DNA from: Gadus chalcogrammus
Lineage: Eukaryota; Chordata; Actinopteri; Gadiformes; Gadidae
Assembly: GCF_026213295.1 (NCBI RefSeq)
Contig: NC_079426.1
Location: 25,938,402-26,002,401 of the forward strand
DNA length: 64,000 nucleotides
Direction: 5' to 3'
The first letter of the stretch is position 1. Each line of letters begins with the position of its first letter. The notes under the pieces are model-generated. The model saw nothing but the letters and a program-made list of their open reading frames with translations. It did no database searches and was not told where the DNA came from. Positions 39,953-52,739 of this stretch are shown piece after piece. A program made the position numbers and the translations under genes.

Positions 39953-42335
39953 GACGGTTGAACGCTGATTGGCTGTTACATTACTCATGTGACTCAGTGG
40001 CCACGCTGTTGAACGCTGATTGGCTGTCATCACGCGAAATTCGGGTCAAAGTTGAAATATTTCAACTCGAGCGAATTTGTCGCGCCACAAATCCTCGTGA
40101 ACGCGCTCGCCTGTGCACGGCGAAAGTGTGGTGCGACAAATCAAACTTGTTGCCGGTTTTCTCTTGCGAAAAATTCGCCTGATACGCGTCTATACGTTCA
40201 CTTTGTATGGGATCCTGTCGCCCCATAGCGTTTGGTGTGAACACACAGTGAACGCACTGGAGAAGTTTCAAGACAGCCAAAATTGACATTATTATTTAGA
40301 AAATAGCCGGTCCTTTTGCTTCCTGTAAAAAGCATGTTTGTGACACTGAATAACGATATGGATACATAATCTAGCCTGCATGTGGAGGGCCACATAAGGT
40401 AAGAAATTGGTTTACGTAAACTTTGCTGCTGGTACTGTTTGCTTGTGATGACCTGGCCAAAGGTTACCCACGGTCCTAAGCGATTGTGATCTGATTCTGG
40501 TTAGTACTCCAGCTAGTATGCATTGTATATATAAATTGCAGCTATTAGCAGCTACACAAGGTGCGATTGCTATGCCAATGTGGTTATAGTTGTTTTGTCT
40601 GATTGAGACATGTGACGACTTGGAGCCTGGTAGACATATCCTGACATAAATATGTTCTTGCATAACCTGTGTGATTATCCTAAACTGTAGAGGATTTTAT
40701 TTGCGTGCAATTTTCTTATGATGTTGTAACGAATGAAGTCTACAGTCTACATACATGGTCCTTAGCAAGTGTTTACTGGTGGTCAGGATTTGTCAGATGC
40801 AATTGTCCTCTGGGCGCTTGTTTTTTTTTCTTTTTTTAATGCAGCATAACATATGCTACCAGCAGCCCTTGCTCGTCTTCAAAAGGCTGATGCTCAGTAC
40901 CTTGTTTCATTTCGTACCCCCTTTACAGTCTGGCATTGTTTGTCTGGTAAACTTTGTTGATGTCAAGATTAGTGTTAAATTGCCAACACGGTTCTTTGTC
41001 CTGTGTGTATTAGTATTACATATCCCGAGCCAATACCCTGGTGTTTCCAACGCCGTTTTGCAAAACAAGCCAAAACACAAACTGTGGTTTTCAACTTTAT
41101 TGTTCGAATAGGATTTTCAACACCTGACAATACACTGTAGAGCATATTGTAATTAGGGATGGGAATCGAGAACTGGTTCTTGTTCAGAACCGGTTCCGAG
41201 TCAACCGATTCCTTGGAATCGTTAGCAAGCCTGCTTAACGATTCCGCTTATCGGTTCCGGTCGCGGCAAATGCGTCGTGACGTCACACACACGCTGCTTT
41301 GATTTGGTTCAGAACGCAGCAAACATGTCGCCGCCGAGGAAGAATCGCATTGTGCGTTCACACCAAACGCGACGGGGCGACAAGATCCCATACAAAGTGA
41401 ACAGTAGAGACGCGTATAAGGGCGAGTTTTTCGCGGGAGAAAACCGATGACAAGTTTTTGTCGTGATGACAGCCAATCAGCGTTCAACAGCATGATAACT
41501 GAGTGACATGTGTAACGTAACAGCCAATCCGCGTTCAGCCGTCAAACTCAGTGCAGTGTAGTCCGGGTGAACCGCGGAATGGAGGAGAAAGTGATTGTTG
41601 CAGTTTGCGACTCCCGGAGCTCTATATATAATAGTATATAATATATTATATACTATATGATAATTGTATATATAATATCACGGCCAACAGCTCTGTCGCC
41701 TCCGGATGGCCGTAGCGTGGGGAGCTCTCATAGGGATTGGGCTTCTCGGGGTTTGTTTACCGGCATTGCTATGGTTTCCGGTCTTGTGTGTTCCAACGGT
41801 TTATTAGGTAGGCCCATCTAATAAATCTCTGTCTAATCAATGCTTCATTTTGTTTATGTCAGTTTAATTTTGTTACAAGTTGAATGCAAATGAGCACTGT
41901 TAGAATTCCAAAAGGCACAAGCTCTTACTTGGCTGTTTTCAGTCTGTGTTTTTAGTTGTATGGCACATAATGATGGCATTTGGGCTAAAAAAAGCGAAAC
42001 ATATATCTTTTCGTCTAGACCAATTGATTTAAAAATGTACAATTTCCTAATACTAGAAGCACTTCTGATCAGATATTAAAGAGATGTAATGCAAACAAAC
42101 ACATTTATACTTATTTTCTCACCCAATGAGAATCGATAAGAGAATCGATAAGGAATCGGATCGATAAGCAGAATCGGAATCGGAATCGTGAAATTCTTAT
42201 CAATTCCCATCCCTAATTGTAATGCAGCGTTGAATGGATGAATAGCTTAAATAAGGGTACCCAGCACTTTTCAAACCACACTCAAGCTTATGGTTATTTT
42301 CCCCACCACTTCTAAAAACCAAACTGACACCCTTG
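39953..42335 (-). repeat. Dispersed repeat, copy B (split by hAT element)
   Basis: Matches copy A (23004-24167) from GTTGAACGCTGATTGGCTG to CCAAACTGACACCCTTG, with an extra ~100 bp at 40500-40615 and the 1062-bp hAT insertion. A 39880-40250 segment recurs inverted inside that insertion at about 41345-41620. Confidence 0.75.
41154..42215. mobile_element. Non-autonomous hAT element
   Basis: Ends TAGGGATGGGAATCGAGAAC and, inverse, TAGGGATGGGAATTGATAAG. ATTGTAAT flanks both sides (41146-41153, 42216-42223). The interior includes GGCGACAAGATCCCATACAA, an inverted copy of neighbouring DNA, and a segment (41663-41835) shared with 51271-51430. No transposase. Confidence 0.85.
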
Positions 42336-42769
42336 GGCATTTTAACAAGAATTTATATTGATGTAACGAGAAAGGATGTAAAGATAACACCAAGAAAATA
42401 AAGGCTTCATGGTTACAATAATTTCAATATAATTAACTTGTAATGCGTGTTACCAGACTACGTGGCGATTTAGTTGTGGGCCAGTAGAGACTGAATTTTA
42501 ACCTAATTCGGCCTTGAACCTCATACATATATCTAAAGTCTATCTCTGTATACGTGTCAATTGTGTGATATGCTGTATATAAAGCCTAGTTTTTATATTA
42601 TAAATATTTTTATATTGTCTGGGTATAACTGACAAAATTAATGTTAGTTTGTTACAACTCTCTTCGTTGATTGGATTGGTGGAAGTGGATTGTCAATGGT
42701 CTGATAAAGATCTTGTTATAACGATACTAGCTACATGGTCTACCTCTAATATTGTAACTAAATAATTGT
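42336..42769. other. AT-rich sequence, no gene
   Basis: Nothing recognisable. Confidence 0.4.
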
Positions 42770-42777
42770 ATATTTAC

Positions 42778-43220
42778 TAGTGCTGTCAAGCGATTAAAAT
42801 ATTTTATCGCGATTAATCGCATTAATGTCATAGTTAACTCACGATTAATCGCGAGTAATCGCAATTATTTTTTCTATGCTAAATATCCCTTGATTTCTTT
42901 GTCCCAGTAATTGTTCTCATTTTAATGCTCTTGTTAACATGGAGAAGTGCATCAGCTTGCCTTGTGCAACTGTTTTATTTATTGATAACAACATATACAT
43001 ATACTGATCGAACTGATCGAAACAGGACGATACAAAAAAAAGCCTATGGTGCAATTAAGCGATGAATATACAAATATACTGCCTTGAACATAGCAGTCAG
43101 GCTACTGCTTCTTTGTTTTGAGCCAAAGAAAAAAATAAATAATAATCACGCGATAAAAAAATTAACGGCGTTAAAATTGGTGTGCGTTAAAGCCGTTAAC
43201 GCGTTTAACTGACAGCACTA
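42778..43220. mobile_element. hAT MITE (TAGTGCTGTCA ends)
   Basis: Starts TAGTGCTGTCAAGCGATTA and ends GACAGCACTA; flanks ATATTTAC and ATATTTAT agree at seven of eight. Subterminal GCGATTAATCGC and GTTAACGCGTTTAAC motifs. A relative in the opposite orientation is at 46014-46425. Confidence 0.8.
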
Positions 43221-43228
43221 ATATTTAT

Positions 43229-44769
43229 GTATAATGTTTATATATTTTTATTTAATTAATTCAATATTAAATCAATGCATTTCAATCTGGAGATTATTTT
43301 CGACTTCAGAAGGGGGGGCTGGGTTGCACAGAATTCGTCAAAACAATCTGATTTATCCGATTCTTTCAGCAAACCCCCTCAAAAACTGAAACTAACCATG
43401 TCCCTTGAACCAAGTCTCACACCAGACTGTAGTTAAACCTTTTTTGGCCTATTATTTTCAATGGGCCTGCGTCCAAGTCACATGACTGTCATGGATGCTA
43501 TGGTGGTTACCACCATTTTCCACACTGTAGAATTGTACTTAATAAGTTACTTTTGTAATCAACGTTACTCATTTTCTTTTTAATCGCTGTCTGGTGGCTA
43601 GTTACGTCACTCTGAGAGATGCGTACGGACATATTTGGTAGTGACAAAGCCTATAACCTATTCATTTACATTTAGGGAATTTAGCAGACGCTTTTATCCA
43701 AAGCGACTTCCAAATGATTGGGGGTCTGATGTATTTGTAATGTCTCAGAAGATTTCCCTTGCAGAAGCACCTTAATTATTCAGATAATGTTTTATTATTT
43801 TTACTTTTGTTTAACGAAAGCGTGTGAAAAGCCGCATTCAAAACCTACTTGAGGTGAAATGCTCGTTCTCTGATTTGGCCAAACTTAAATGATCAAGCAG
43901 CAAGATACCCAATCGGTCTTAACATGAGGGTTTTATAACCTGCTGATCCCCAGCAGTTTGACAGAATGTTGATATAACTTCTGAATATTATTGCTGCAAT
44001 GTGGCGGCCATGCGACACTGAATGTGGCAGTAGAGAGGATCTCCCATTCTTCTGATGTGATGCTGAGCCCGAGAGTATCAGCGGGAGGAGGGAAGATGAA
44101 GGGAGGAGAATATCAAGAGTTAGAGAGAGAGAGGAATAACCTTCTCAGATTAATCCCCCACACCATTCCATTTAGCATCAACCGGTCTCACTCAATGTAT
44201 TTTTAATGAACTGATCTTTCATTGCAAATCGATTGTAATTTAGTTTTTTATGAATCCTCTTTGCTTGTTAGCCAATGCGCTAAAGATGACAGCTGCCAAG
44301 AAATGCCTTTTTGGGGGGGGGGGGGGGGGGGGGTATTTGTGTGTGGACTTTTGATTGTGTGTGTGCTTCTGTGCGTTTGTTTGTTTGCATATGTGTGTCC
44401 GGCTTCACGGGAGAGAGAGTGAATGTTTGTGTGTGTAAATGCATGTGTGTGTAGTTCAGCCCATTTCTCTTGCGAAGAAGGGTGCAAGTATGGGTGTGAA
44501 AATGGGTAACAAAGAAAGGGGTGAATTCATTATTTGGCCTACTGTTTGGGTCCTAGTGTTTATGTGTGTGTTGAAAATGCAAATACAGTTCCATACCAGT
44601 TCCATGTAAGACCAACTTTAACACGAGTTACACTGCATTAGGTACACTCTTCAAAGTCAAATTGATGTGTGGGTCCAGAAGGATTCACTGCCAGACACAA
44701 CATGAATGACTCCTGATTTTCGAGGGAGGGTATGTATGACCCAGTTGACCCATTTGGTCGGACGAGCTG
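43229..44769. other. No recognisable gene
   Basis: A SINE-tail fragment lies at 43663-43715 (TTTAGCAGACGCTTTTATCC), a 21-G run at 44313-44333, TG-rich runs at 44338-44450, and no credible coding sequence. Confidence 0.45.
44313..44333 (+). repeat. Poly-G run (21 G)
   Basis: Uninterrupted G run; capable of G-quadruplex formation in principle. Confidence 0.9.
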
Positions 44770-45655
44770 GCCTGACGAGCTGGCCTGACGAGCTGGCTGT
44801 TGCCTTGCATGGTTGACTCTGCCGTCGGTGTGTCAATGTGTGTATTAACTAGGCCTGCAGCGGATTTGAATTGTATCCGAATCCGTTCGGTTCGTTTACC
44901 ACAGTTCGGAGCATTCTGGAGATCCGCGGATTTCGGTTTCATGAAGGCATTGCCTTATGTAGCGTATTTTGCCTACTGTAGCCTACGTCCGATACAAAAG
45001 GGTGTTTAGGACCCAGCGGAATGCATTCTCTCCAGTGCTGCCCGAGCCAATGAGACTTTTCCCGCCCCTCCCTTCAGCCTGTCAGCGTTCAAAACAAACT
45101 GGGCTTTTCAAGCGCACGATTCCTAAATTTAAAGAAAGTAATTGATACAATTATATTCTAAATATACGGGAGATAAATACAAACGGGTGATAAGCGGGAT
45201 AACGGCCTTCGAGGTCGACCGGTTCGATGGAAATAATGGACAGGTAGAGGCAACTCTGGCTTCATGCTGCGCTCGTCGCCAGAGTTCTAAGCCTCGTCGG
45301 CCGTTATCCCTTACATGTTACACTCAGTGCACCATGTTTTCAAATGCATTTAGGGGAACATTTATTGCACAAAAAAGCCTTGCAAGTTGTCTGATTGCAG
45401 TCAATTAACACATTGCAAATAGCCTGTGGGTCTCATTCATTTTTGTGTTTCTCCCCCAAACCCTCCGTCAAAAAAAAGTCTGCCTATTTACTATCACGGA
45501 CATGATCCTAATCCGAACCGTATCCGAAACCGAGGCCCAAAACGGTTATCTGAACCGAACCGTGGACACACTGATCCGTTTCACCCCTAGTATTAACCGA
45601 TGTAAGTTGCTTTGGATAAAAGCGTCTGCTAAATGCCCTAATTGCAATTGGCCTC
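44770..45655 (+). repeat. SINE split by hAT MITE
   Basis: GCTGGCTGTTGCCTTGCATGG, as in the SINE at 32631, precedes the MITE; after it the SINE tail TTTGGATAAAAGCGTCTGCT continues to about 45655. The tRNA head is missing or decayed. Confidence 0.65.
44850..45589. mobile_element. hAT-type MITE, copy 2 (740 bp)
   Basis: Same element as 31816-32554; I count about five substitutions and one indel. Perfect 8-bp duplication GTATTAAC (44842-44849, 45590-45597). Inserted in SINE sequence. Confidence 0.88.
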
Positions 45656-45659
45656 AGCA

Positions 45660-46005
45660 GAATTGAGGAGCCCCCCCCCCCCAAAAGGAGGCCCCAAGGT
45701 TTTTTTTGTTAATCCTGCAAGCTGCTCAACTTGAGATGTCCCTGCTGCTTACTGACCTTGCTAGAGGGGTGTTTGATTCTGCCATTGATTGAGGTGTCTG
45801 CATTATCTCCCTCTATTTGCCGCATGAGTTGAACTGATATGAGGGGTGTTGAAGATCGCAGATGAGCTCTCACCTCTTTGGCATTTCCCTATGAATGGAG
45901 AGTACGACTAGTTAGAATGGAAACCATGAGCTGTCAATCAAGTTCCACAAGGAATAGCTCTCCTCTCCTCTGGATAGAGAATCAAACATTCAAACCTCAG
46001 GAAAT
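45660..46005. other. No gene
   Basis: A C-run at about 45670-45683 and otherwise unremarkable sequence. Confidence 0.4.
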
Positions 46006-46013
46006 AAAAGTAC

Positions 46014-46425
46014 TAGTGCTGTCAGTTAAACGCGTTATTAATGGCGTTAACGCAAACCAATTTCAACGGCGTACATTTATTTATCGCGCGATTAACGCAA
46101 ATCTTTTTTCTTTTTTTTGCCTCAAAACAAAGAAGCAGTATCCTGACTGCTATATTCAAGGCAGTATGTTTGTATGTTCATCGTTTAATTGCACTATAGG
46201 CATTTTTTTTGTATCGTATTGTTTTGATCAGTATATGCCAATGTTGTTATCAATAAAAAACCATTTGCACAAGGCAAACCAATGCACCTCTCCATGTTGA
46301 TAAGAGCATTAAAATGAGAAATTTATGGGACAAATAAATCAAGGGATATTTAGCATAGAAAAAAGAATCGTGAGATAACTATGACATTAATCGCGAATAA
46401 ATATTTGAATCGCTTGACAGCACTA
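46014..46425. mobile_element. hAT MITE (TAGTGCTGTCA ends), opposite orientation
   Basis: TAGTGCTGTCAGTTAAACG to CGCTTGACAGCACTA; flanks AAAAGTAC and AAAAATAC agree at seven of eight. Relative of 42778-43220. Confidence 0.8.
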
Positions 46426-46433
46426 AAAAATAC

Positions 46434-47323
<890 letters not shown>

Positions 47324-47383
47324 AAACACGTGTGCGTGCGTATACAAAACTGAGAGCTTGAACCAAAGTTGAAGGCAAAGTAC

Positions 47384-47388
47384 ATACA

Positions 47389-47442
<54 letters not shown>

Positions 47443-47447
47443 TGTAT
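47384..47447. repeat. 64-bp (TA)n palindrome
   Basis: ATACAGTC, a (TA)n core and GACTGTAT form a perfect inverted repeat. Confidence 0.9.
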
Positions 47448-48015
47448 CAATTTGCTATATATTTATACATATGTATCATACATTTAAAATAATCTCTGGT
47501 ATACTTTATACTACATTTTTTGTCACATCCTCTTCCCTGAGCTTGGTCTCTCTGGTCCACCTGTCTACCCCTCATCCTCCCCTCCTTGCTTCCAATGTCT
47601 GTCATTCCATTATGACAACAGCCCGCCCGACGCCATCAACACTGTGCCCTCCCCCATCGCTGATGCTGGCTTGGCGAGGAACGGCCACCCCCCTCCTCTG
47701 CATTCCCCCATCGATGATGACCTCCAGCCTCATCTCTCCCATAGCCACAACAACAACTCCAGCTCCGATGTCTCCCTTTGCGATTTTCCAGCCGAATTTA
47801 AGAAACTGGAACATGCTGGCATCAAACTTGCATCTGTGTCAATGATAGCATCGCCACGTCATGGCCGCAGGCTGCTAACACTGCTAACACCCAGGAGGAT
47901 GGCGCCCCACCCCCGCCCCCGTGCTGATAGTAGTCCTGAGTATTACTGAGACAAAAAAGGGTTCAGCCGTAGACACAGTATAAAGGAAGTTTCTCATAAT
48001 CTGCTGAACCCAAGG

Positions 48016-48840
48016 TTGCCTACGTCAAAGCAGGGCAACTTTCGCTTAACCACTAAGAGAGTAAACAAAGGGAAACTTAGACACACTGCTAACCTCACAA
48101 ATCTCATATCTATTGCCTCCAAACCAAAAACAACCTTAAAGCCTATCAACAGCACCATCAGGATGGCTCTACTTAATGTGAGGTCTCTTAATAACAAATC
48201 ATTTTTAGTTAATGATTTTATTAACACTTCCAAACTGGATTTTATGTTTTTAACTGAAACATGGCTGGAACAAAATAACAGTGCAACCGTTCTGATAGAG
48301 ACAGTTCCTCCCGACTATAACTTTTTTGATGCATGTAGATCTGGAAAAAGAGGTGGAGGGGTTGCTGCTATATTTAAAAATGTATTTCAGGGGAAACAGA
48401 TGTTATTTGGTGATTTTCCATTGTTCGAATACCTTAGTGCTGTATTGAAATGCTCCCCCAGAGTTATCCTATTAATTATTTACAGGCCGCCCACATATTC
48501 TGCAAATTTTTTCGATGAATTCACAGAATTATTGTCTAGCATCTCCACAGAATTTGACTGTCTAGTTATAACTGGTGACTTCAATTTTCATACTGATGAT
48601 TTGAATCACAAGTGTGCAAAAAAACTTTTTACCATTTTGGACACATTTGAACTGTCTCAACATGTGAAAGAGGCTACTCATTGTAAGGGGCACACTCTAG
48701 ACCTGGTTATCACAAAGGACCTCAATGTTTCTGATCTCTCTGTGACTGATCCTTCCTTGTCTGACCACTTTTGTGTTTTCTTTAACATATCTTTTATTCC
48801 CGACATACAGACAAAATCAAACACTGTCAAAAAACGGTAG
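48016..48840 (+). pseudogene. L2 ORF2: endonuclease domain
   Basis: MALLNVRSLNNKSFLVNDF, FMFLTETWLEQNNSA, KRGGGVAAIFKN, VILLIIYRPP, LVITGDFNFHTDD and ATHCKGHTLDLVITKD, then SLSDHFCVFF are AP endonuclease motifs including the catalytic E (TETW), D/N (GDFNFH) and SDH. It nicks target DNA for target-primed reverse transcription. TAG at 48838-48840 interrupts the frame, which continues in the same phase to about 49240 (NPCSADDLVENFNLK). Confidence 0.85.
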
Positions 48841-49240
48841 ATCAATGAAGATTCTAATGTACTTTTTAAAAAGACCATCTCCTTGCTACCACCTCTAAAC
48901 CCATGTTCTGCTGATGATCTTGTAGAAAACTTTAATTTGAAAATTTTGAAAATCATAGATGTCATTGCACCTTATAAGGTTAAAACGATTTCTGGAAAGC
49001 AAAAGGCACCCTGGAGAAAAGCTGCTTCTGTAACAGCACAGAAAAAGGAATGCAGGAAGGTTGAACGCATCTGGCGTAAAACAAAACTTCATATTCACCA
49101 TGATATCTATAAAGAGAGCCTCCGTGCCTACAATTTAGACTTAAAAAATGCTAGAGAAACATTTTTCTCCAATATCATTAAAACCAACACTAATAATGCA
49201 AAAACCCTATTTGTTTTATATTTTATATTTGAAATGCAAT

Positions 49241-50911
49241 GAGTTTGCAGCTTTTTATATTGATAAAATTGAAGGTATCAGACGCGCCATCAATATCTCC
49301 ACATCAAACAAAAATGTTGGACTACCACCCTGTTCAGGCAAAAATTACTTGGCAAGGATGGCATGCTTTAATGTTATAGACTCTCAAAATCTTGTGGAAA
49401 CTGTGACACAACTAAAGCCATCCACCTGTTGCCTTGATACTATACCTACCAACCTCTTTAAGAATGTTTTCGACTGCCTAGCAGTAGACATATTGCAGAT
49501 AGTTAACAACTCTCTCCAGTCAGGCAAGTTCCCAAAAGCTTTGAAAACTGCAGTTATTAAACCCCTTTTAAAAAAGCGGAGCCTAGATGCCTCTATTATT
49601 AACAACTACAGACCAATATCAAATCTACCCTTCATAAGTAAAATCATTGAGAAAGTTGTCCTCCAGCAACTAAATCACTTCCTGGCATCAACTGGTTGCT
49701 ATGACACCTTCCAATCAGGATTTTGACCCCTGCACAGCACTGAGACCGCCCTTATTAAAGTTGTAAACGACATCCGTCTTAACACAGACTCTGGCAAAAC
49801 CTCAATACTAATGCTACTTGACCTCAGTGCTGCATTCGACACTGTAGACCATACATTACTTCTGGAAAGGTTAGAAAACTGGGTGGGGCTTTCAGGCACT
49901 GTCTTCAATTGGTTCAGGTCCTACCTACAAAATAGGAACTACTTTGTTTCCATTGGCGACTTTGTATCAGAATCAACCAACGTGACATGTGGAGTCCCAC
50001 AAGGTTCGATCTTAGGACCCTCTTTATTCAACATCTACATGCTCCCACTAGGGCAAATCATGCAAAATAACAATATTGACCATCATTGCTATGCTGATGA
50101 CACGCAAATCTATGTATCACTATCATCAAATGACTATCGGCCCATAGATCTGCTGTGCCAGTGCATTGAGCAAGTGAAGGAATGGATGTGCCGAAATTTC
50201 CTTCAACTAAATGAGGACAAAACAGAGATAATTGTATTTGGTTCTAAAACGGAAAGGCTTAAAGTAACCCAACACCTTCACTCTCTGTCCCTGAAAACCT
50301 CAATCAAAGCCAGAAATCTAGGGGTTATCATGGATTCAGATTTACATTTTGACAGTCACATCAAATCAGTTACAAAATCGGCATATTATCACCTTAAAAA
50401 TGTAGCAAGACTTAGAGGGCTCATGTCGACCGAAGACTTACAAAAACTTGTACATGCCTTTATCACTAGTAAGCTTGATTACTGCAATGGTCTCCTCACA
50501 GGTCTCCCAAAACAAACTCTGAGGAAGCTTCAGCTTGTTCAGAATGCTGCTGCTAGAGTTCTAACAAAGACCAAAAAATTTGATCATATTACACCAATTC
50601 TGAAATCGTTACATTGGCTTCCTGTAGGTCAGAGAATTGATTTTAAAATCATGTTGCTAACCTATAAATCCCTACATGGTTTAGGCCCAAAATATTTAAC
50701 TGATATGCTTCCACTACATCAGCCTTCTAGACCACTAAGATCCTCTGAGACCAATCTGTTAATTATCCCCAGAGTAAACACAAAACATGGGAAAGCAGGA
50801 TTTAGTTACTATGCAACAAATAGCTGGAATAAACTCCCAGTTCCCCACCTAACTCCCACCTTATTCTTCATGTTTAACCTCTGTTTTTATTTTATTCCTA
50901 GTCTTACATAG
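49241..50911 (+). pseudogene. L2 ORF2: reverse transcriptase
   Basis: After a frame change near 49230, where linker residues appear deleted, the frame reads KTAVIKPLLKKRSLDAS, NNYRPISNLPFISKI, a TGA at 49724-49726 where relatives have Arg (CGA), then LMLLDLSAAFDTVDH (first catalytic Asp), GVPQGSILGPSLFNIYM and HCYADDTQIYVSL (YADD 50090-50101), ending in the C-terminal L2 blocks LDYCNGLLTGLPKQTLRK and HWLPVGQRIDFKI. The TGA looks like a CpG transition. Confidence 0.88.
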
Positions 50912-50935
50912 TTTTGATAGGGCAATATGTAAAGC

Positions 50936-51201
50936 CAGGGCCGGCGCTGGACGTTTCGGAGCCCTAGGCGACTCGAAATCAACTTGCGCCCTGGACAGGT
51001 CTTGCGAGCGGGGGGGGGGGGGTGCTACGCTGACGGTTTCGGGCCGCCCTGACAATTGCTCACGCACCCCCTCGCTTCTCCGTTCGCGTCGTATATTTTA
51101 ATTGATATATTTTTTAATTAAGGGCGCCACCAGAGGGCGCCCCCAACGCATTTGTCGCCCTAGGCGGTCGCCTAGCTCGCCTATGCCGATCGCCGGCCCT
51201 G
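50936..51201. mobile_element. 266-bp MITE inside the LINE tail
   Basis: Ends CAGGGCCGGCG and CGCCGGCCCTG; perfect 8-bp duplication TGTAAAGC (50928-50935, 51202-51209). The interior has a poly-G run and AGGGCGCC-type repeats. Removing it restores the L2 tail TGTAAAGCGTCTTAGAG. Confidence 0.88.
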
Positions 51202-51270
51202 TGTAAAGCGTCTTAGAGTACCATATTAAGCGCTATATAAATTTCATTTATTATTATTATTATTATTATA

Positions 51271-51588
51271 TATAATATCACGGCCGAAAGCTCAGTGCGT
51301 CTCCGGATGGCCGTAGCGCGGGGACATCTCATAGGGATTGGGCTTCTCGGGGTTTGTTTACCGGCGTTGCTATGGGTTCCGGTCTTGTGTGTTCCAACGG
51401 TTTATTAGGTAGGCCTATCTAATAAATGATGTCTTCGTGCGCGCCTTTCGGTTGAGTGTGTGGGGATTTTTTCAGTCGCAATTGGTTTGCACATTTTTAA
51501 AAGTGGTGGGGACAAAATTTGTATTTTAAATAGTGGGGGGGACATGTCCCCCCCCATCCCCCCCGAAATCGACGCCTATGCTCTGATG
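51271..51588 (-). repeat. Dispersed repeat pieces
   Basis: 51271-51430 shares sequence with 41663-41835 (GGGATTGGGCTTCTCGGGG). The minus-strand block 51588-51480 starts GGCGTCGATTTCGGGG and includes the palindrome GGGGGGGACATGTCCCCCCC. It truncates the BEL/Pao element. Confidence 0.6.
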
Positions 51589-52603
51589 GCTATAAATGTT
51601 CGGAGTGCATTCAGGAAGGCGTCTGTGGTTAAATCATCAAGTGTTTCGATGTGTACTGCTCTTGAGCATAAGCAGATAAACAACAATCCATATAGTTTCA
51701 TTTCATTTCTTCCTTCCTTAACACTGAAGGGGCCAAAACAGTTGATGCCACAGTACGTAAAGGGAGGGGATGTCTTCCGATAAATCTGCCATTTGTTGAA
51801 CTTTTGTAGCTCTTCTGTACCTTCTACATTTTACACACTTGAAGTTGTGAGATGAGACTACATTTCCACATCCTAAAATCCATACTCCGTTGACACGCAA
51901 CTCATTCATAGTCACGCCTCTTCCTTGGTGCTGTACACGCTCATGATGATGTTTGACTATCATAGATGAAATGTGAGACTTCTTCGGAAGTATGGCGGGA
52001 TGCTTTACGTCATAGTGCCAGGCTGATCTGGTTAGCCTTCCTCCCACCCTGAGTACACTGTTTTTATCCAAAAAGGCATTCAAATGGTGCAACTTGTTTT
52101 GCTTGTTCAGGGAGTTGGATTTTTGTTGCTGAATTTTCTGGATGTCTTGAGCGAAAGCTTCTTCTTGCACCAGCTTGATAATAAAGATTAAAGCTTCTCT
52201 TCTATCTTTAAGGCAAGTCGCTTTGTTCGTTCGTGGCTGAAGTTTCTTGAATTCTCTGAAGAATCGCTTGAGCCTGGCTACAGCTCTCACTGCTCTGGAC
52301 CAGTCGGAAAACTTACTGAGGTGGTTCAAAACTGAATCGAGTTCACTCATCTTGACTCTGTGAACACAAGCTTTACGAATCTCAGGGTCAGTTGTTTCAA
52401 CTTCTCCCATCCATTTCTTCTTTGCATGGAAGATCCTTCGGCCAGAGAAAGTTGGGTCCTTTCAGCCAGTTAGACACTTTAAGCTGGGCTGCATTTAGGC
52501 CTCTTGAGGCATAGTCTGCCGGATTTTCTTCAGAGCTGGCGTGTTGCCATTGCTCAGGTTTTGTACTAGACTTTATTCTTGTAATCCGTTTTGCAACAAA
52601 TGT
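51589..52603 (-). pseudogene. BEL/Pao pol: RNase H end and integrase N-terminus
   Basis: Minus strand: TFVAKRITRIKSSTKPEQW and SSEENPADYASRGL (end of RNase H), a linker, then the integrase zinc finger (HHHERVQHQGRGVTMNELR ... FKCVKCRRYR, H-H-C-C). One frame over, TYCGINCFGPFSVKEGR carries the first integrase catalytic position, where Asn replaces the usual Asp, followed by SRAVHIETLDDLTTDAFL. The rest of integrase is missing beyond 51589. It is the downstream half of the element whose RT lies at 63155-64000. Confidence 0.85.
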
Positions 52604-52739
52604 ACCTGTACTAGGGCTGGGCGATAAACCGATTTTATCGATTAACTCGAGTGTGTAGCTCACGTCGATTTGTTTAAATGAAAATCGGTTTTCTCTTCAA
52701 CATCCGCCAACGCTTCCCTCTCAACTCCCGTAGTTCGGA

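Larger units (their letters stand above)
47530..51270 (+). mobile_element. L2-clade LINE, nearly complete but broken
   Basis: Order: a poorly conserved leader/ORF1-like stretch, an AP-type endonuclease, a reverse transcriptase and a 3' tail GTAAAGCG...AGCGCTATATAAATTTC followed by (TTA)n, the L2 pattern. The tail is split by a 266-bp MITE. Stops and a deletion in ORF2 show it is inactive. Confidence 0.85.
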
